From: Nesterenkonia alba DSM 19423
GTDB lineage: Bacteria; Actinomycetota; Actinomycetes; Actinomycetales; Micrococcaceae
Assembly: GCF_000421745.1 (NCBI RefSeq)
Contig: NZ_ATXP01000018.1
Span: 1-46,385 of the forward strand
Reading direction: 5' to 3'
Length of the DNA stretch: 46,385 nt
Part shown: one piece after another, positions 1 through 8,637 of the stretch
How positions within the stretch are numbered: position 1 is the first letter of the stretch
Layout of the letters: each line of letters starts with the position of its first letter
Notes under the pieces: model-generated
Database searches by the model: none
What the model was told of the DNA's origin: nothing
What the model saw: only the letters and a program-made list of their open reading frames with translations
Position numbers and translations under genes: made by a program

Positions 1-288
1 GCCCTCCGCGGACTTCTTCCACACCCTGGCTTCCAGGTGTGCCTCGCCCAAGGCCTGGGTCAGCTCGGCGACCTCGGCCTCCAGCTGTTCCTCTCGGGAG
101 GATGGTCCGGACCTGCCGGCCACCAGGGCGGTCTTGCCGGCTTCCAGGAACTCGGCCTTCCACCGTCCGATGGACTGCTCACTGACTTTCTCCTTGCGTG
201 CCACTTCGGCGATGGACATCTCGCCGGCCAGCACGCTCAGCACTATCCGGGTCTTCTTCTCCGCCGGAATCGAGGGTGGTCTACCCAT
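1..288 (-). CDS. IS3-family transposase OrfA, partial
   Basis: N-terminal 96 residues of a transposase that starts MGRPPSIPAEKKTRIV and continues beyond the window. It holds a helix-turn-helix (MSIAEVARKEKVSEQSIGRW) typical of IS3 OrfA proteins, followed by a start of coiled coil (EEQLEAEVAELTQAL). It would bind the element ends. The reading frame is clean, and the start is preceded by a GAAGGAGAG ribosome-binding site. The downstream OrfB part is outside the window. Confidence 0.85.
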   Translation of the reverse strand, partial: MGRPPSIPAEKKTRIVLSVLAGEMSIAEVARKEKVSEQSIGRWKAEFLEAGKTALVAGRSGPSSREEQLEAEVAELTQALGEAHLEARVWKKSAEG

Positions 289-346
289 GACTGACTCTCC
301 TTCAGGACCTACATAACGGCCCTGCCACTAAGTCTGACGCGCGACA
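1..346 (-). mobile_element. IS3-family insertion sequence, left partial copy
   Basis: This is the 5' end of an IS3-like element, reading off the left edge. Its inner tip (TGTCGCGCGTCAGACTTAG on the minus strand) is identical to the tip of the copy at 46050-46385, and the two copies agree over the whole shared length. They lie in inverted orientation with transposase starts facing inward, so this is not one IS at the join of a circular molecule. The bases next to the two tips differ, so the insertions are independent. Confidence 0.85.
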
Positions 347-372
347 AGGGTACATAAGGGAAGGAGCTGCTG

Positions 373-2115
373 ATGGCGAAGAGCAGTGTCAAGGACAAAG
401 AAGAGTTTGTGAACAGTTCTCCTGCTGCTGGCGGACGGAAGAGTCGTGTTGAGCAGTTGATTGAGGAAGAGCTCTTGAGCAACGTCAAGGGTTCAAAGAT
501 CGAGACCACGTATGGCGAAGGATCGTCCTACACCACGTTGCGTAAGGATCCGAAGACTGGGAAGCAAATCCTGGTCTACAAGTATGCGATTGAGATGGGT
601 AAGGACAGCGAGGGCAATCGCAGACGGGTGTTCGGTAGTTCGCAGAAGTCACCTATTGAGGCGTACCGGCGTTGTATCAAGAACGCTGAACGAAGGGCGC
701 ACGAGGGCAACGACAAAATCACTCGTAAGAAGCGTCGGACTCGTAAGCAGGGTGCTCGTGCTCTGGCGGAGATGACTCTGGAGGAGTACTACGACCGTTG
801 GATTGCTGATCTAGAGAAGAAGGTGGAAGCAGGGGAGCTGGCTGCTAACACTGTGAGCCACTACAAGGGATCGTTCCGGAACCACATTCTGCCTGCACTT
901 GGTCACTTGAAGATGTGGCAGGTTGAGAAGGAGGACATCAAGAGGTTCTACCGGGACACTCTGCCTGCGAAGAAGAAGCAGGTTAAAGAAGAGGGTGAGT
1001 GGGTTGAGACGGATGAGCCACTGCTGAACGCTTCTGGTATCAGGAACGTGCATCGACCCCTGAAGAAGATGTTCAACTATGCGGTTGAGGAAGACGAGTT
1101 GTTCTATGACTCGCCTGTTCGTGAGTCCTATGTTCCGAAGAACAGTGAGATTAAGCCGCCAGAGGACTTGAAGACGGTGCTGGCTAAGACTGAGCTTGCA
1201 CTGTTGTTGTTGGATAAGGTTCGTGATCTTGAGGATGAGTTCACTGAGGTCTGGCTCCGACTGAACTACTGGGGTCTGCGACAGGGTGAGCGTGCTGGCT
1301 TGTGCTGGTCAGCGATTACGGACTTGGAGACACCGAATAAGGCTCTGTTGAGTGTTGAGCGTCAGTTCCTCTATGAGTCTGGTTATGGGTATGCGCTGAA
1401 ACCGCAGACGAAGACGAAGCATTCGGAGCGTGTGTTCCCGATCAGTGAGGGCTTGAGGCAGGCTCTGTTGGCTTGGAAGAAGAAGCAGGATGAGTTGAAG
1501 GCGCAGTCCACGTGGAGGCCGCAGAAGGGCTTGGAGGACTTGGTTCTCACGACCGAGGAGGGTAAGCCTTGGAAGAACGGTCGGGACACGACGAAGTGGC
1601 ATAAGTTCCGCGAGAAGCATCTGGACAACGAGAACCCGAAGCATAAGCCGCACATCATTGATTGGCGTGGGCACTTGAACCGTCATATCACTGCGACGAT
1701 CTTCCACAGTCAGGGTGTGGACATTGAGACTGCGATGAGGGTGCTTGGACACTCTGATAGGGAGATGACCCGCTACTACACTGCGATGGCAGCTAACAGC
1801 CTGCGACCCTCTATTGATGTTGTGGACGAGTTCTATGAGATGTCAGTTGAGAACAGGAAGAAGCGCATCTTGGACGCTGGTCGCTCGATTGAGAAAGCGG
1901 AGAAGGAGAACGAGTCTCCTCTGGAGACACTGCAGAAGCGGTATGTGGCCATGACGGGTAGCGACAACCTGCCTCCAGAGCTTTCAGATACTGCTGCACA
2001 CAGGGCGAGCAAACATGTGCAGTCGGAGCAGGAGGAAGCATTGGAAGCGATTGTGAACCTGCGGAAGCGTGAAGACGGCAAGAAGCTGCGTAAGCGGAGC
2101 AAGGAACTGGTTTGA
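373..2115 (+). CDS. Tyrosine recombinase (integrase)
   Basis: A 580-residue site-specific recombinase that would integrate or excise the element. Around residues 50-110 is an arm-type DNA-binding region (TLRKDPKTGKQILVYKY), and around 132-200 a SAM-like core-binding domain (LEEYYDRW...ILPALGHL). The catalytic domain has Arg303 (GLRQGER), His434 and Arg437 (HLNR), His460 (LGH) and tandem tyrosines 468-469, so the catalytic set looks complete. It is longer than most phage integrases because of its extensions. GGAAGGAG precedes the ATG. The IS tip lies only 26 bases upstream, which may have separated the gene from its attachment site or promoter. Confidence 0.93.
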   Translation: MAKSSVKDKEEFVNSSPAAGGRKSRVEQLIEEELLSNVKGSKIETTYGEGSSYTTLRKDPKTGKQILVYKYAIEMGKDSEGNRRRVFGSSQKSPIEAYRRCIKNAERRAHEGNDKITRKKRRTRKQGARALAEMTLEEYYDRWIADLEKKVEAGELAANTVSHYKGSFRNHILPALGHLKMWQVEKEDIKRFYRDTLPAKKKQVKEEGEWVETDEPLLNASGIRNVHRPLKKMFNYAVEEDELFYDSPVRESYVPKNSEIKPPEDLKTVLAKTELALLLLDKVRDLEDEFTEVWLRLNYWGLRQGERAGLCWSAITDLETPNKALLSVERQFLYESGYGYALKPQTKTKHSERVFPISEGLRQALLAWKKKQDELKAQSTWRPQKGLEDLVLTTEEGKPWKNGRDTTKWHKFREKHLDNENPKHKPHIIDWRGHLNRHITATIFHSQGVDIETAMRVLGHSDREMTRYYTAMAANSLRPSIDVVDEFYEMSVENRKKRILDAGRSIEKAEKENESPLETLQKRYVAMTGSDNLPPELSDTAAHRASKHVQSEQEEALEAIVNLRKREDGKKLRKRSKELV

Positions 2116-2361
2116 GCGAGGTGCGGCCATTGGGAACCGTTGTGGGCCTGTTCTCGGGTGTTTGCTGGTGGTCAAGGATGTGACGACATACAGATCGTCA
2201 CCAGTAGGCATATGTAAGCAATGTGGCGACGATCAGTTCGTTGACATAGCGATCAAGGCGGCGTTGTGGGCACTGCGGGGGAGTCGTCGGGTTGTGGGTC
2301 CAGGTTCTCCGCTATGGTCAAGATTGACGCTGTAAGCATGGACAACAGGAGAGGCAGGACG

Positions 2362-2787
2362 ATGGCGCAGATCGAGTGGGAGCAGGCCGTGCTCTGGGAG
2401 GCAGCAGGTCAAGTGTTTGCTGCGAACGAGGATGCACTGAACGCTTCAACACAGGTTCTCAGTGAGGACAAGCTGGAGAAGTATCGGCAGCAGAACGTGG
2501 TTGCGGAGGCTCTGACACAGAAGTTCGAAGCACGTGACGAGCTGCTCTACATTGTTATCTCTGATTTCAGTGTTGCTGAGTTGGAGGTGTTGAAGGAGGG
2601 GATGGCTCTGATCGTGGATCGAATGAGTGGTCCTGACCTGTTTGAGAACATCGAAAACTATGTTGCTGATCGTGTAGACACAGATCGTGAGGCACTCGTG
2701 GAGAGTTTCAAGAAAAATGTTGAGGCAGAAGAGCTTCCGAATGCTCTGTATCGTGCAGTATCCGATGAACTGAGCAAACAGAGCTGA
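2362..2787 (+). CDS. Small acidic protein, paralog of next gene
   Basis: 141 residues, mostly helical and acidic, of unknown function. I chose the ATG at 2362 because AGGAGAGGCAGGACG precedes it; the frame is open further upstream. It is a paralog of the 2858-3319 product: both carry a (Q/H)xNxV-A-x-L-(x)-A-R core, a VxELEVLKxGxA-like segment and a similar helical tail. The gene lies in a plus-strand cluster behind the integrase, so a role in integration or excision is possible, but nothing in the sequence proves it. Confidence 0.75.
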   Translation: MAQIEWEQAVLWEAAGQVFAANEDALNASTQVLSEDKLEKYRQQNVVAEALTQKFEARDELLYIVISDFSVAELEVLKEGMALIVDRMSGPDLFENIENYVADRVDTDREALVESFKKNVEAEELPNALYRAVSDELSKQS

Positions 2788-2857
2788 CTATGTTTGTTTG
2801 CTGACTCCTCTTCTGCTGATCTTCGAGCTAATGTCATGCCTGTTGATATAGATACAG

Positions 2858-3319
2858 ATGACACAGTCGGAGATGAAGATGATTGCAGGAGCAGAGAACG
2901 ATCTTAAGTTTGCTTTGCTGGCAGAAGCTGCAGAGCGAGTCGAGAAGAAGAACCAGCAGGTACTGAGCCAGTTTGGTGGTGCTGAGCGAGCGGTTGCGCT
3001 GATTGGCGAGAACGCAGAACAACACAAGAACAAGGTCAAGGTTGCTTCTGAGCTGCAGTATCAGATCGATGCACGGTTCAAAGATGGTCTGGATGCAGAC
3101 ATTATGTTGTCGGAGTGTTCCGAGGACGAGCTGAATGTTCTGAAAACCGGGTTGGCATATGTGGGCATCATTGGTACTGACGAGCTGAAAAGCAGGGTGT
3201 TGTCGCGTGTTGGCGCGGATGCTGATGCTGCTTTCGATGAGCACGTGATCGAAGCCGACTTGACCGAGCAGTTGTTCCGGCAGATTGGGAAGCTCCAGGC
3301 CGAGCGAGTTAAGGACTGA
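2858..3319 (+). CDS. Small acidic protein, paralog of previous gene
   Basis: 153 residues, helical, no recognised domain. It aligns with the 2362-2787 product through the central part (DELNVLKTGLAYVG here against AELEVLKEGMALIV there) and the helical tail, so the two arose by duplication. The ribosome-binding site is weak for the first ATG, and later in-frame ATGs at 2873 or 2879 are possible starts. It is followed six bases later by the integrase-like gene. Confidence 0.7.
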   Translation: MTQSEMKMIAGAENDLKFALLAEAAERVEKKNQQVLSQFGGAERAVALIGENAEQHKNKVKVASELQYQIDARFKDGLDADIMLSECSEDELNVLKTGLAYVGIIGTDELKSRVLSRVGADADAAFDEHVIEADLTEQLFRQIGKLQAERVKD

Positions 3320-3325
3320 TCGAGG

Positions 3326-3910
3326 ATGACGGTAGCGATGGCGGAGAAGAAGAACGCACTGGTCACAGAAGAACAACTTGATCGGTATGCAGAGCTGGCA
3401 GTCGAGTTAACAGAGATTGCTTCTGAGGTCGGGAAGTTTGAGCACTGTTGGATCCAGCTGACTCTTCATGGTTTGAGGCAAACAGAGCGGCACGAGCTTC
3501 TTTGGCAGCAGGTGGTTCACAGAGGATCGCGTGCGGGTGGCGACAGCGATGGTCGGGATTCGATGATCCATGTTCCCAACGGGAAGCGTGGCGGCGGGTT
3601 CAGGAAAATCTATATTGACTGGGAGCTTGATCTGGCTCTCCGTGCTTGGCGGGACGAGCAGATGAGCAAGTTCGGTCAGCAACCATATGTACTCACGAGT
3701 CCTCGCGGAAAGCAGATGAGTGCTCCAGGCGAGAACAAGTTCTGGCGGTCGTTCCTTGAGCAGCATCTTCCTCCGTTGCTCACAGACGAGGACAGGAAGC
3801 TTGGTATCGGGCCTGAGAACTGGCGGTTGAGTATGAATCGACCTATCTCGGCTGTTCTGTGGCGTTCAGGCGGGAAGAGTGCGGAACTGGTAGGGAAACT
3901 GCTCGGCTGA
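3326..3910 (+). CDS. Integrase-like protein lacking the catalytic tyrosine
   Basis: 194 residues that mirror the catalytic domain of the integrase at 373-2115. HGLRQTER (Arg51) matches WGLRQGER. A KIYIDWELDLALRAWRDEQ segment matches the region before the second box. WRLSMNRPISAVL matches WRGHLNRHITATI but has Ser169 in place of the first His, keeping Arg172. The protein stops at VGKLLG, where the integrase continues LGH...YY, so the last catalytic His and the nucleophile Tyr are missing. It cannot be an active recombinase. It may be a decaying duplicate or a directionality or inhibitor subunit. It belongs to the plus-strand cluster behind the integrase. Confidence 0.75.
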   Translation: MTVAMAEKKNALVTEEQLDRYAELAVELTEIASEVGKFEHCWIQLTLHGLRQTERHELLWQQVVHRGSRAGGDSDGRDSMIHVPNGKRGGGFRKIYIDWELDLALRAWRDEQMSKFGQQPYVLTSPRGKQMSAPGENKFWRSFLEQHLPPLLTDEDRKLGIGPENWRLSMNRPISAVLWRSGGKSAELVGKLLG

Positions 3911-4100
3911 GCTTTGAGGCGCACACAGCGGCGTCTGTGGCCTCGTGTGGCCGTTTGTATGACGTTTCTCTTAGCTGCGCGGCGAGTCTCGTTTGCGTGT
4001 CCGACCTCGGAGCTATGGTGTCGGCAGGTGGGCAGACGTTGCCTGCTTGTTGTTGACAAGGACGCTCGGATCCCTGACGAGCGGTAAGGAGGAACCAGAT

Positions 4101-4391
4101 ATGACACTGGTTGCCGTTGAGATGAAGCGCGGCGAGCTGGGTAAGCTCCGCGAGATCTTTGAGAAGCAGTCAAAGAAGTTCGATGACTTGAACCGCGATG
4201 ACAAGATGAAGCAGTGGACGTCTCAGATCGAGCAGTATCTCGGCAATGCTGAGGATACTGACGAGGAGATTGAGTTGACGCTCAAGTTCTCAGAAGACGG
4301 TGAGGACTTCACTGCATCTGCTGTTCAGTATGTGCTTGCAGAGTATCGCCGGAAGCATCCGGGATGGTTTAAGGAGAAACAAGCTGCTTGA
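4101..4391 (+). CDS. Small acidic hypothetical protein
   Basis: 96 residues, helical and charged, no recognised family. The start at 4101 is set by a strong TAAGGAGGAACCAGAT ribosome-binding site; the open frame runs further upstream without support. It is the last gene of the plus-strand cluster and is followed by a terminator hairpin. A gap of 190 bases separates it from the integrase-like gene, so it may have its own promoter. Confidence 0.75.
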   Translation: MTLVAVEMKRGELGKLREIFEKQSKKFDDLNRDDKMKQWTSQIEQYLGNAEDTDEEIELTLKFSEDGEDFTASAVQYVLAEYRRKHPGWFKEKQAA

Positions 4392-4428
4392 TGCTCTGAC
4401 AGCAGAGAGATAACTTAATACATAGAGA

Positions 4429-4490
4429 GCAGCCACTCTGCGCCGGTTTCTGGGAAGGTTTCGGTTCACGGAGTGGCTGTTCTTTATTCG
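4429..4490 (+). terminator. Terminator after the plus-strand integrase cluster
   Basis: CAGCCACTC (4430-4438) pairs with GAGTGGCTG (4471-4479), followed by TTCTTTATT. The loop is long (about 32 bases) and may fold internally. It sits between convergent units. Confidence 0.6.
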
Positions 4491-4532
4491 CTTGTTGTTG
4501 ACACTGCTCATGTTAACAGCGTTTCTCTTCAA

Positions 4533-4552
4533 GTGTCTACATATGTGGACAC
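4533..4552. promoter_or_regulatory. Palindrome, copy 1 (GTCTACATATGTGGAC)
   Basis: GTGTCTACATATGTGGACAC is a 20-base palindrome with one mismatched pair. The 16-base core recurs at 18510-18525 and 44839-44854 and, with one change, at 36845-36860. Here it lies directly after the stop of the minus-strand gene at 4553, between convergent units. Confidence 0.6.
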
Positions 4553-5542
4553 TCAGAGTTCAATGATTTCTGGTTCGATGACACTCAGGGACCAGTCGAC
4601 AGGGAAGTTCTTGAACTCGTCGCCATATTGCTCCTGGACTGCAGTAGGGGAGTAGAGCTTCAGTTTGGATGGCTTCTCATTGTCCTCGTCCATCTCAATG
4701 TCGTGCGCCATGTATCCATGCTTCAACATGAATTCTTGGTAGTTGGAGGCGTGGCCGTTGTAGACGATGCTGCCGTTGAGTTCTCCGATGAAGTGCTGCC
4801 AGTTGGTTTCTTCGCCTTCACTGGTTGAGCAGAAGATGTCGAGTGCTCGGGCCAATGAGATAGGAGCAACAAATATGGCTTCTTTGCCGCTGGCGCTCTT
4901 CTTCTCTATATGGAGTCCATCCTTCTCAACGACCTTGAGAACTGTGCTGTAGTACAGCTTGGCATCATTGAGTCGCTTGAAGATGTCTGCTGTGAGGATC
5001 AACCAGCGAGCGTGGGCTGTGAGGACACTTTTGGGGTCTTCTGGGTCTACCTTGCTGCCGAAGTCTTCGTCTGTTCCTTCAAGGCAGGTCTTGATCCATC
5101 CGAGCGCAGCATCGATTTGTCTCCAGTGTGTATTTACGAGATATACCACGTCTTGCAGTTCTGCATATGCTTGCAGGTGGTCTCCGATTTCTTCCTCACC
5201 GGCATCAACGCTCTTGACAATAGCGCGTGCAAGCTCGTCTTCTTCGTCAGCGTCGCCCCAGTCGAAGTCCTCGTCGGTTTCTCTGTCTTCGAGGCGTGAG
5301 CGAGCGACCGAGATCAGTTCATCGGCGGTGTAGTAGTAGAGCTGGTCACTATGGCGATAGCGAGGGTTGCCTGTGACCTCCGAGTATCCAATGGTCTCGT
5401 GTGCCAGCTTAGAGATGTTGTGATGCACGAGGGGGTGTGCTGAGCACGCATAACCAGACCTGAGTGCTTCTTCTACTCTCTCGGGGGTCACATTGATAGT
5501 GCCTGTCTTCCTGTCGATGGGCGGTGGTTGCTTTGTTGCCAT
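4553..5542 (-). CDS. Acidic LPxxW-family protein A1
   Basis: 329 residues, very acidic, no known domain. It has a YYTADELISVARSRLED segment (residues about 69-85) and a C-terminal module: LARALDIF, then a MLKHGYMA box, then FPVDWSLSVIEPEIIEL at the end. The same three boxes end the product of 6194-7470 (MAQALDSYY, MLTSGYSA, LPEDWAISLLEPEIIEL), so these are paralogs. The start overlaps the previous stop as TGATG, showing translational coupling. It is the last gene of a five-gene minus-strand operon (8540 to 4553). No signal peptide or membrane segment. Confidence 0.85.
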   Translation of the reverse strand: MATKQPPPIDRKTGTINVTPERVEEALRSGYACSAHPLVHHNISKLAHETIGYSEVTGNPRYRHSDQLYYYTADELISVARSRLEDRETDEDFDWGDADEEDELARAIVKSVDAGEEEIGDHLQAYAELQDVVYLVNTHWRQIDAALGWIKTCLEGTDEDFGSKVDPEDPKSVLTAHARWLILTADIFKRLNDAKLYYSTVLKVVEKDGLHIEKKSASGKEAIFVAPISLARALDIFCSTSEGEETNWQHFIGELNGSIVYNGHASNYQEFMLKHGYMAHDIEMDEDNEKPSKLKLYSPTAVQEQYGDEFKNFPVDWSLSVIEPEIIEL

Positions 5543-6189
5543 CAGTTGTCCCTCTCGTTGTCGTTGCTTTCTTCTTGTTTTGAGAGAAGTGTTTGAATTT
5601 CGTCTGAATGGAAGTACATGTCAATCGCGCGAGCAAGATTGTCAACAAACAGGACCGTGTGATCGTCGTCAGATAAGTGGAGGTGCGTCTCTGGACTCTC
5701 GCTTGTATAAAGGAAGTCGAAGACAAAATGCGACAACTCAAGCCATGCTTGGTACTTGTTCTCCGCTTCCCCTAGAGTGGTATTAAACCAATCGAGTGCA
5801 CTCCTCATCTCCTGCCACTCTTGATCTGAGCAGTAGGTATCACAGTTCTCTTCAGCAAGTTCAATAAAGAGTGCTTCTGCTTGTGGGCTGTCTTTGCCAT
5901 GCTTCTCAATAGCACTGTGGAGTTGAAAAGCGATCTCTTGCTCTTCTTCGTCGCCCTCTTCGACTCTTTCTCTCGCATAGATGGAGAGTTCTTCTGAATC
6001 AGCGTAGAACCTTACCTCAGATGCTTTGAGCGTTATCCTGTTGTCACTGCACACATGTGCTGGCAAGTTATGGATGTTTTTGTAGAAATCTTCAGCTGAG
6101 GTGCAAGCATAGGTCAATTCTTCGTGTGTTCTTCCTGCCAGCTTCTCATCCTGTTCCTGGTTGTTTTCTGGGTGCGCCTGAGTAGTCAT
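5542..6189 (-). CDS. Acidic LPxxW-family protein A2 (short form)
   Basis: 215 residues, acidic, unknown function. It resembles its neighbours through FYADSEELSIYARERVEEG (compare YYTADELISVARSRLED in A1), a helical WQEMRSALDWFNTTLG segment (compare WRQIDAALGWIKTCLEG), and LARAIDMYF near the C-terminus. It ends with EESNDNERDN, close to the EESNDNEGEQ end of the corrected A3, and lacks the LPxxW box. A GAGGGGGAACA ribosome-binding site precedes the ATG. Confidence 0.85.
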   Translation of the reverse strand: MTTQAHPENNQEQDEKLAGRTHEELTYACTSAEDFYKNIHNLPAHVCSDNRITLKASEVRFYADSEELSIYARERVEEGDEEEQEIAFQLHSAIEKHGKDSPQAEALFIELAEENCDTYCSDQEWQEMRSALDWFNTTLGEAENKYQAWLELSHFVFDFLYTSESPETHLHLSDDDHTVLFVDNLARAIDMYFHSDEIQTLLSKQEESNDNERDN

Positions 6190-6193
6190 AGTA

Positions 6194-7470
6194 TTATTGT
6201 TCCCCCTCGTTGTCGTTGCTTTCTTCTGCTTTCAGGTCATTGAGTGCTGCCGAGAACTTGTCGATAAGATCGTTGAGCTGCAGGTTCGGGTCATCGCTCC
6301 CGCCATTGACAACATCAACGATGTCACGTGCCAGATTGATTGCAGTGGCTTCTGCTTGTGTGAAATTCTCCGAACCATCTTCTGACTGTGTTGCCTCGAA
6401 GATCTCGTCCCATCCCAGTCGACGTCGCCCTCTTGAGCTTCTGCTAACAGGTCTACAGCATGTTCTATGAGATCTGGGTGCTCTTGGATTGCAGTGACCT
6501 TGTCCTCGACGCGTCCGACCAGTTGCATCAGCTCGTCTTGAGAAAAGATAGGACGATTGTCCTTGTCCGGCAGCTCGATGATCTCAGGTTCTAGCAGGGA
6601 GATTGCCCAGTCCTCTGGCAGCTTGCCGAGATCGCCATCGTAAGCGGTTTTCAGATCGTCCACCTTGTAGAGCCGCACTGATTGCTTAAGAAGCCCGGAG
6701 GAAGCGTCCTGCTGGCTGTCCAGCACTGCAGCAGAGTAACCACTGGTCAGCATCTGCCTGATGTAGTCGTCTTCTGTGATCTCGACTGGGCGATGGGGGT
6801 GAGCGTTGAGCCAGAGCAGTTCGGAAAAGCGCTGATAGTAAGAATCGAGTGCCTGAGCCATCGCGAGTGGCGAGACGGAGACGAACTCTTCCTGCTTCCA
6901 GAATTCTGCCTCTACAAGGATGCCGTTGTTATCGCTGTTCTCGAGTTCTTCGATAGCGTTCAAGTAGTGCTCTGCTGTGATGGCAAAGCGTGCACGAGCG
7001 TCTGCGAGTTCTTGAGCTGTGTAGTCCTCGTATTTGGTGTCGCCTGATTTAAAAGGAGCGTCTACCAGGCGTCCGATGGCGGAGACCGCGCTCTCAAACT
7101 CTTCTTCGTGGTCGAAGCCGTAGCCACCGAGATAAACAACACCGAGCTCTTCCGCGAACTCATGTGCTTCGTGCTTGAAGCTGGATTCGGATCTAAATAA
7201 TTCCACAACAGCCCATGCCATTTGCCTGAGCTCTTCAGAGGCGCTGGGATCTTCTACAACTTCTTCGGCCTTATCGCAGATCTTCTCTGAGGTGTAGTAG
7301 CGCAGCAGATTAGTAGGGGAGTAGGTGATGGGTTCCCCCTTGAGGGTCTCGATGTTGGCGAGACGCTCCCTGTAGAACCAGTTTGGGTAGTGGTAGAGCT
7401 TGCCTTCACGGTAGAGCTTCTCGAGCTGCTCGTTCGCAGTGCTTTCTTCGAGTTCAGGGATGGTTGTCAT
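6194..7470 (-). CDS. Acidic LPxxW-family protein A3, probably frameshifted
   Basis: About 425 residues if corrected. In the uninterrupted frame it ends near 6232 after 412 residues, but the last 60 residues lose the acidic character after DVDWDG. Adding one G to the GGG at 6409-6411 restores a frame that reads DEIFEATQSEDG and ends EESNDNEGEQ at 6194, five bases before the next ATG, matching the A2 C-terminus. Features are a YSPTNLLRYYTSEKI box near residue 50, a MAQALDSYY helix, MLTSGYSA, and LPEDWAISLLEPEIIEL, followed by an extra C-terminal region. Function unknown. Confidence 0.75.
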
Positions 7471-7476
7471 CTGGGA

Positions 7477-8028
7477 TCACTTTTCCTCCATATGAGGGTT
7501 TCCGAGAACCCACTCGATGCTGTAATAGCGTTTTGCAGTGTCTGCGGTGTGATCAGAAGAGAAGAACTTGTATCCGTTGGCTTGCGCTTCTTTAAGTTCT
7601 GTTGCCAGCGCATTGAGGACTTCATCCATTGAGCCGTGATTTGTTTCCAGCTCTTCTGCGAGGGCAGTGAAAGTATCCGTGCTCTCATCGGTTCTGGCGC
7701 GACCCGATGCTTTTGCTTCGTCTTCTGTTTTGAATATAACGAGTTTGAGGTCGGTCGCTTCGGGTAGCAGTGCTTCTGCTTCGTCCTTAAACTCCTCGAG
7801 ATCCATGTAGACAAGGTTTTCGTCTTCGTCGGTGTCTAGAATGTAGCTCTTGCCGTCTTCGAGTGCTTGGTCTGCCAGTGGCACGATCTTTCGGAGGTTC
7901 TCGTAGAAAGCGTCTGTGTAGAGGATGCCGTCGTCACCCAGCACATCTTCCAGCCAGTATTCTTCGAACTCGAGTTCCTCGGCGTCGTCTGGGATGTCTT
8001 CAGTGAAGCGGATGTTGTCAATGGCCAT
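7477..8028 (-). CDS. Acidic hypothetical protein
   Basis: 183 residues, strongly acidic at the N-terminus (DIPDDAEELEFEEYWLEDVL), no recognised domain, no export signal. The ATG at 8028 overlaps the upstream stop as TGATG, so it is coupled to the 8028-8540 gene; the GTG just before it is less likely to be the start. It is followed by six bases and then the A3 start. Confidence 0.8.
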   Translation of the reverse strand: MAIDNIRFTEDIPDDAEELEFEEYWLEDVLGDDGILYTDAFYENLRKIVPLADQALEDGKSYILDTDEDENLVYMDLEEFKDEAEALLPEATDLKLVIFKTEDEAKASGRARTDESTDTFTALAEELETNHGSMDEVLNALATELKEAQANGYKFFSSDHTADTAKRYYSIEWVLGNPHMEEK

Positions 8029-8540
8029 CACTTGTCCTCCTCGTCGGCACTGTGCTTGGTCTCACGATACTGGGTTGCGGCTTCAGTCGGCGTTGTGTCC
8101 AGCTCGGAGACGATGAGTCCAGCTTCCTCCAGGCGCTCTCTCCGGTCCTGCTCTGTAAGGAAGCTCTTGAGCGACTCCACTGCTTCCTTGTTCTTGGGCG
8201 TGTTCTTGATCGTGAAAGGCTCTGTGCTTGAGGCGACGGTGTAGTGACCTTTGAGAACTGTGATGCTCTCTCCCTTGCTTGCTTCGTCCATCCTGCTCAA
8301 AATGTCGTTCAGGAAGTCTTGAGCGAAGTCTCTGCGATACTCGGCTACCTCGTCACGGTCAAGAGTCCAGTAAGCATGGTCTTCTGGAAGGTTCTCCTCG
8401 TGAGCTAGGTATGCACTGCTGATTGCACCGAATCCAAATGTTCCTTCACCGAGCTTGCCAGTTATAGTGTTCTTCTTGAAACGAGTTGACTGATAGTCCC
8501 AGTAGTCGTCGTCCTTCCATGTTGGCTGTGCGTCATTCAT
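8028..8540 (-). CDS. Acidic hypothetical protein, first gene of operon
   Basis: 170 residues, unknown. It begins MNDAQPTWKDDDYWDYQSTR. There is a YWTLDRDEVAEYRRDFAQD segment that vaguely resembles the YYTxxEL boxes of its paralogous neighbours. The leader is ACAGGAGAACAATAAACACT before ATG, and a TTAGAAAC box lies about 40 bases upstream. It opens the five-gene operon running to 4553. Confidence 0.8.
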   Translation of the reverse strand: MNDAQPTWKDDDYWDYQSTRFKKNTITGKLGEGTFGFGAISSAYLAHEENLPEDHAYWTLDRDEVAEYRRDFAQDFLNDILSRMDEASKGESITVLKGHYTVASSTEPFTIKNTPKNKEAVESLKSFLTEQDRRERLEEAGLIVSELDTTPTEAATQYRETKHSADEEDK

Positions 8541-8578
8541 AGTGTTTATTGTTCTCCTGTGTTTGCTTCTATATTTAT

Positions 8579-8588
8579 GTTTCTAACG
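8579..8588 (-). promoter_or_regulatory. GTTAGAAAC box upstream of 8540
   Basis: CGTTAGAAAC on the minus strand, about 40 bases before the ATG and followed by ATAAATATAG. One of about 18 similar boxes heading minus-strand units. Confidence 0.45.
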
Positions 8589-8616
8589 ATTCACTCCGAT
8601 TGATCCGGGCTTTTTT

Positions 8617-8637
8617 GGTAACGAAATGGTAACGATT
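8617..8637 (+). repeat. GTAACG tandem element, copy 1
   Basis: GGTAACGAAATGGTAACGAT: two GTAACG units ten bases apart. Related copies are at 14031-14052 and, reversed, at 36029-36050. Confidence 0.45.
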
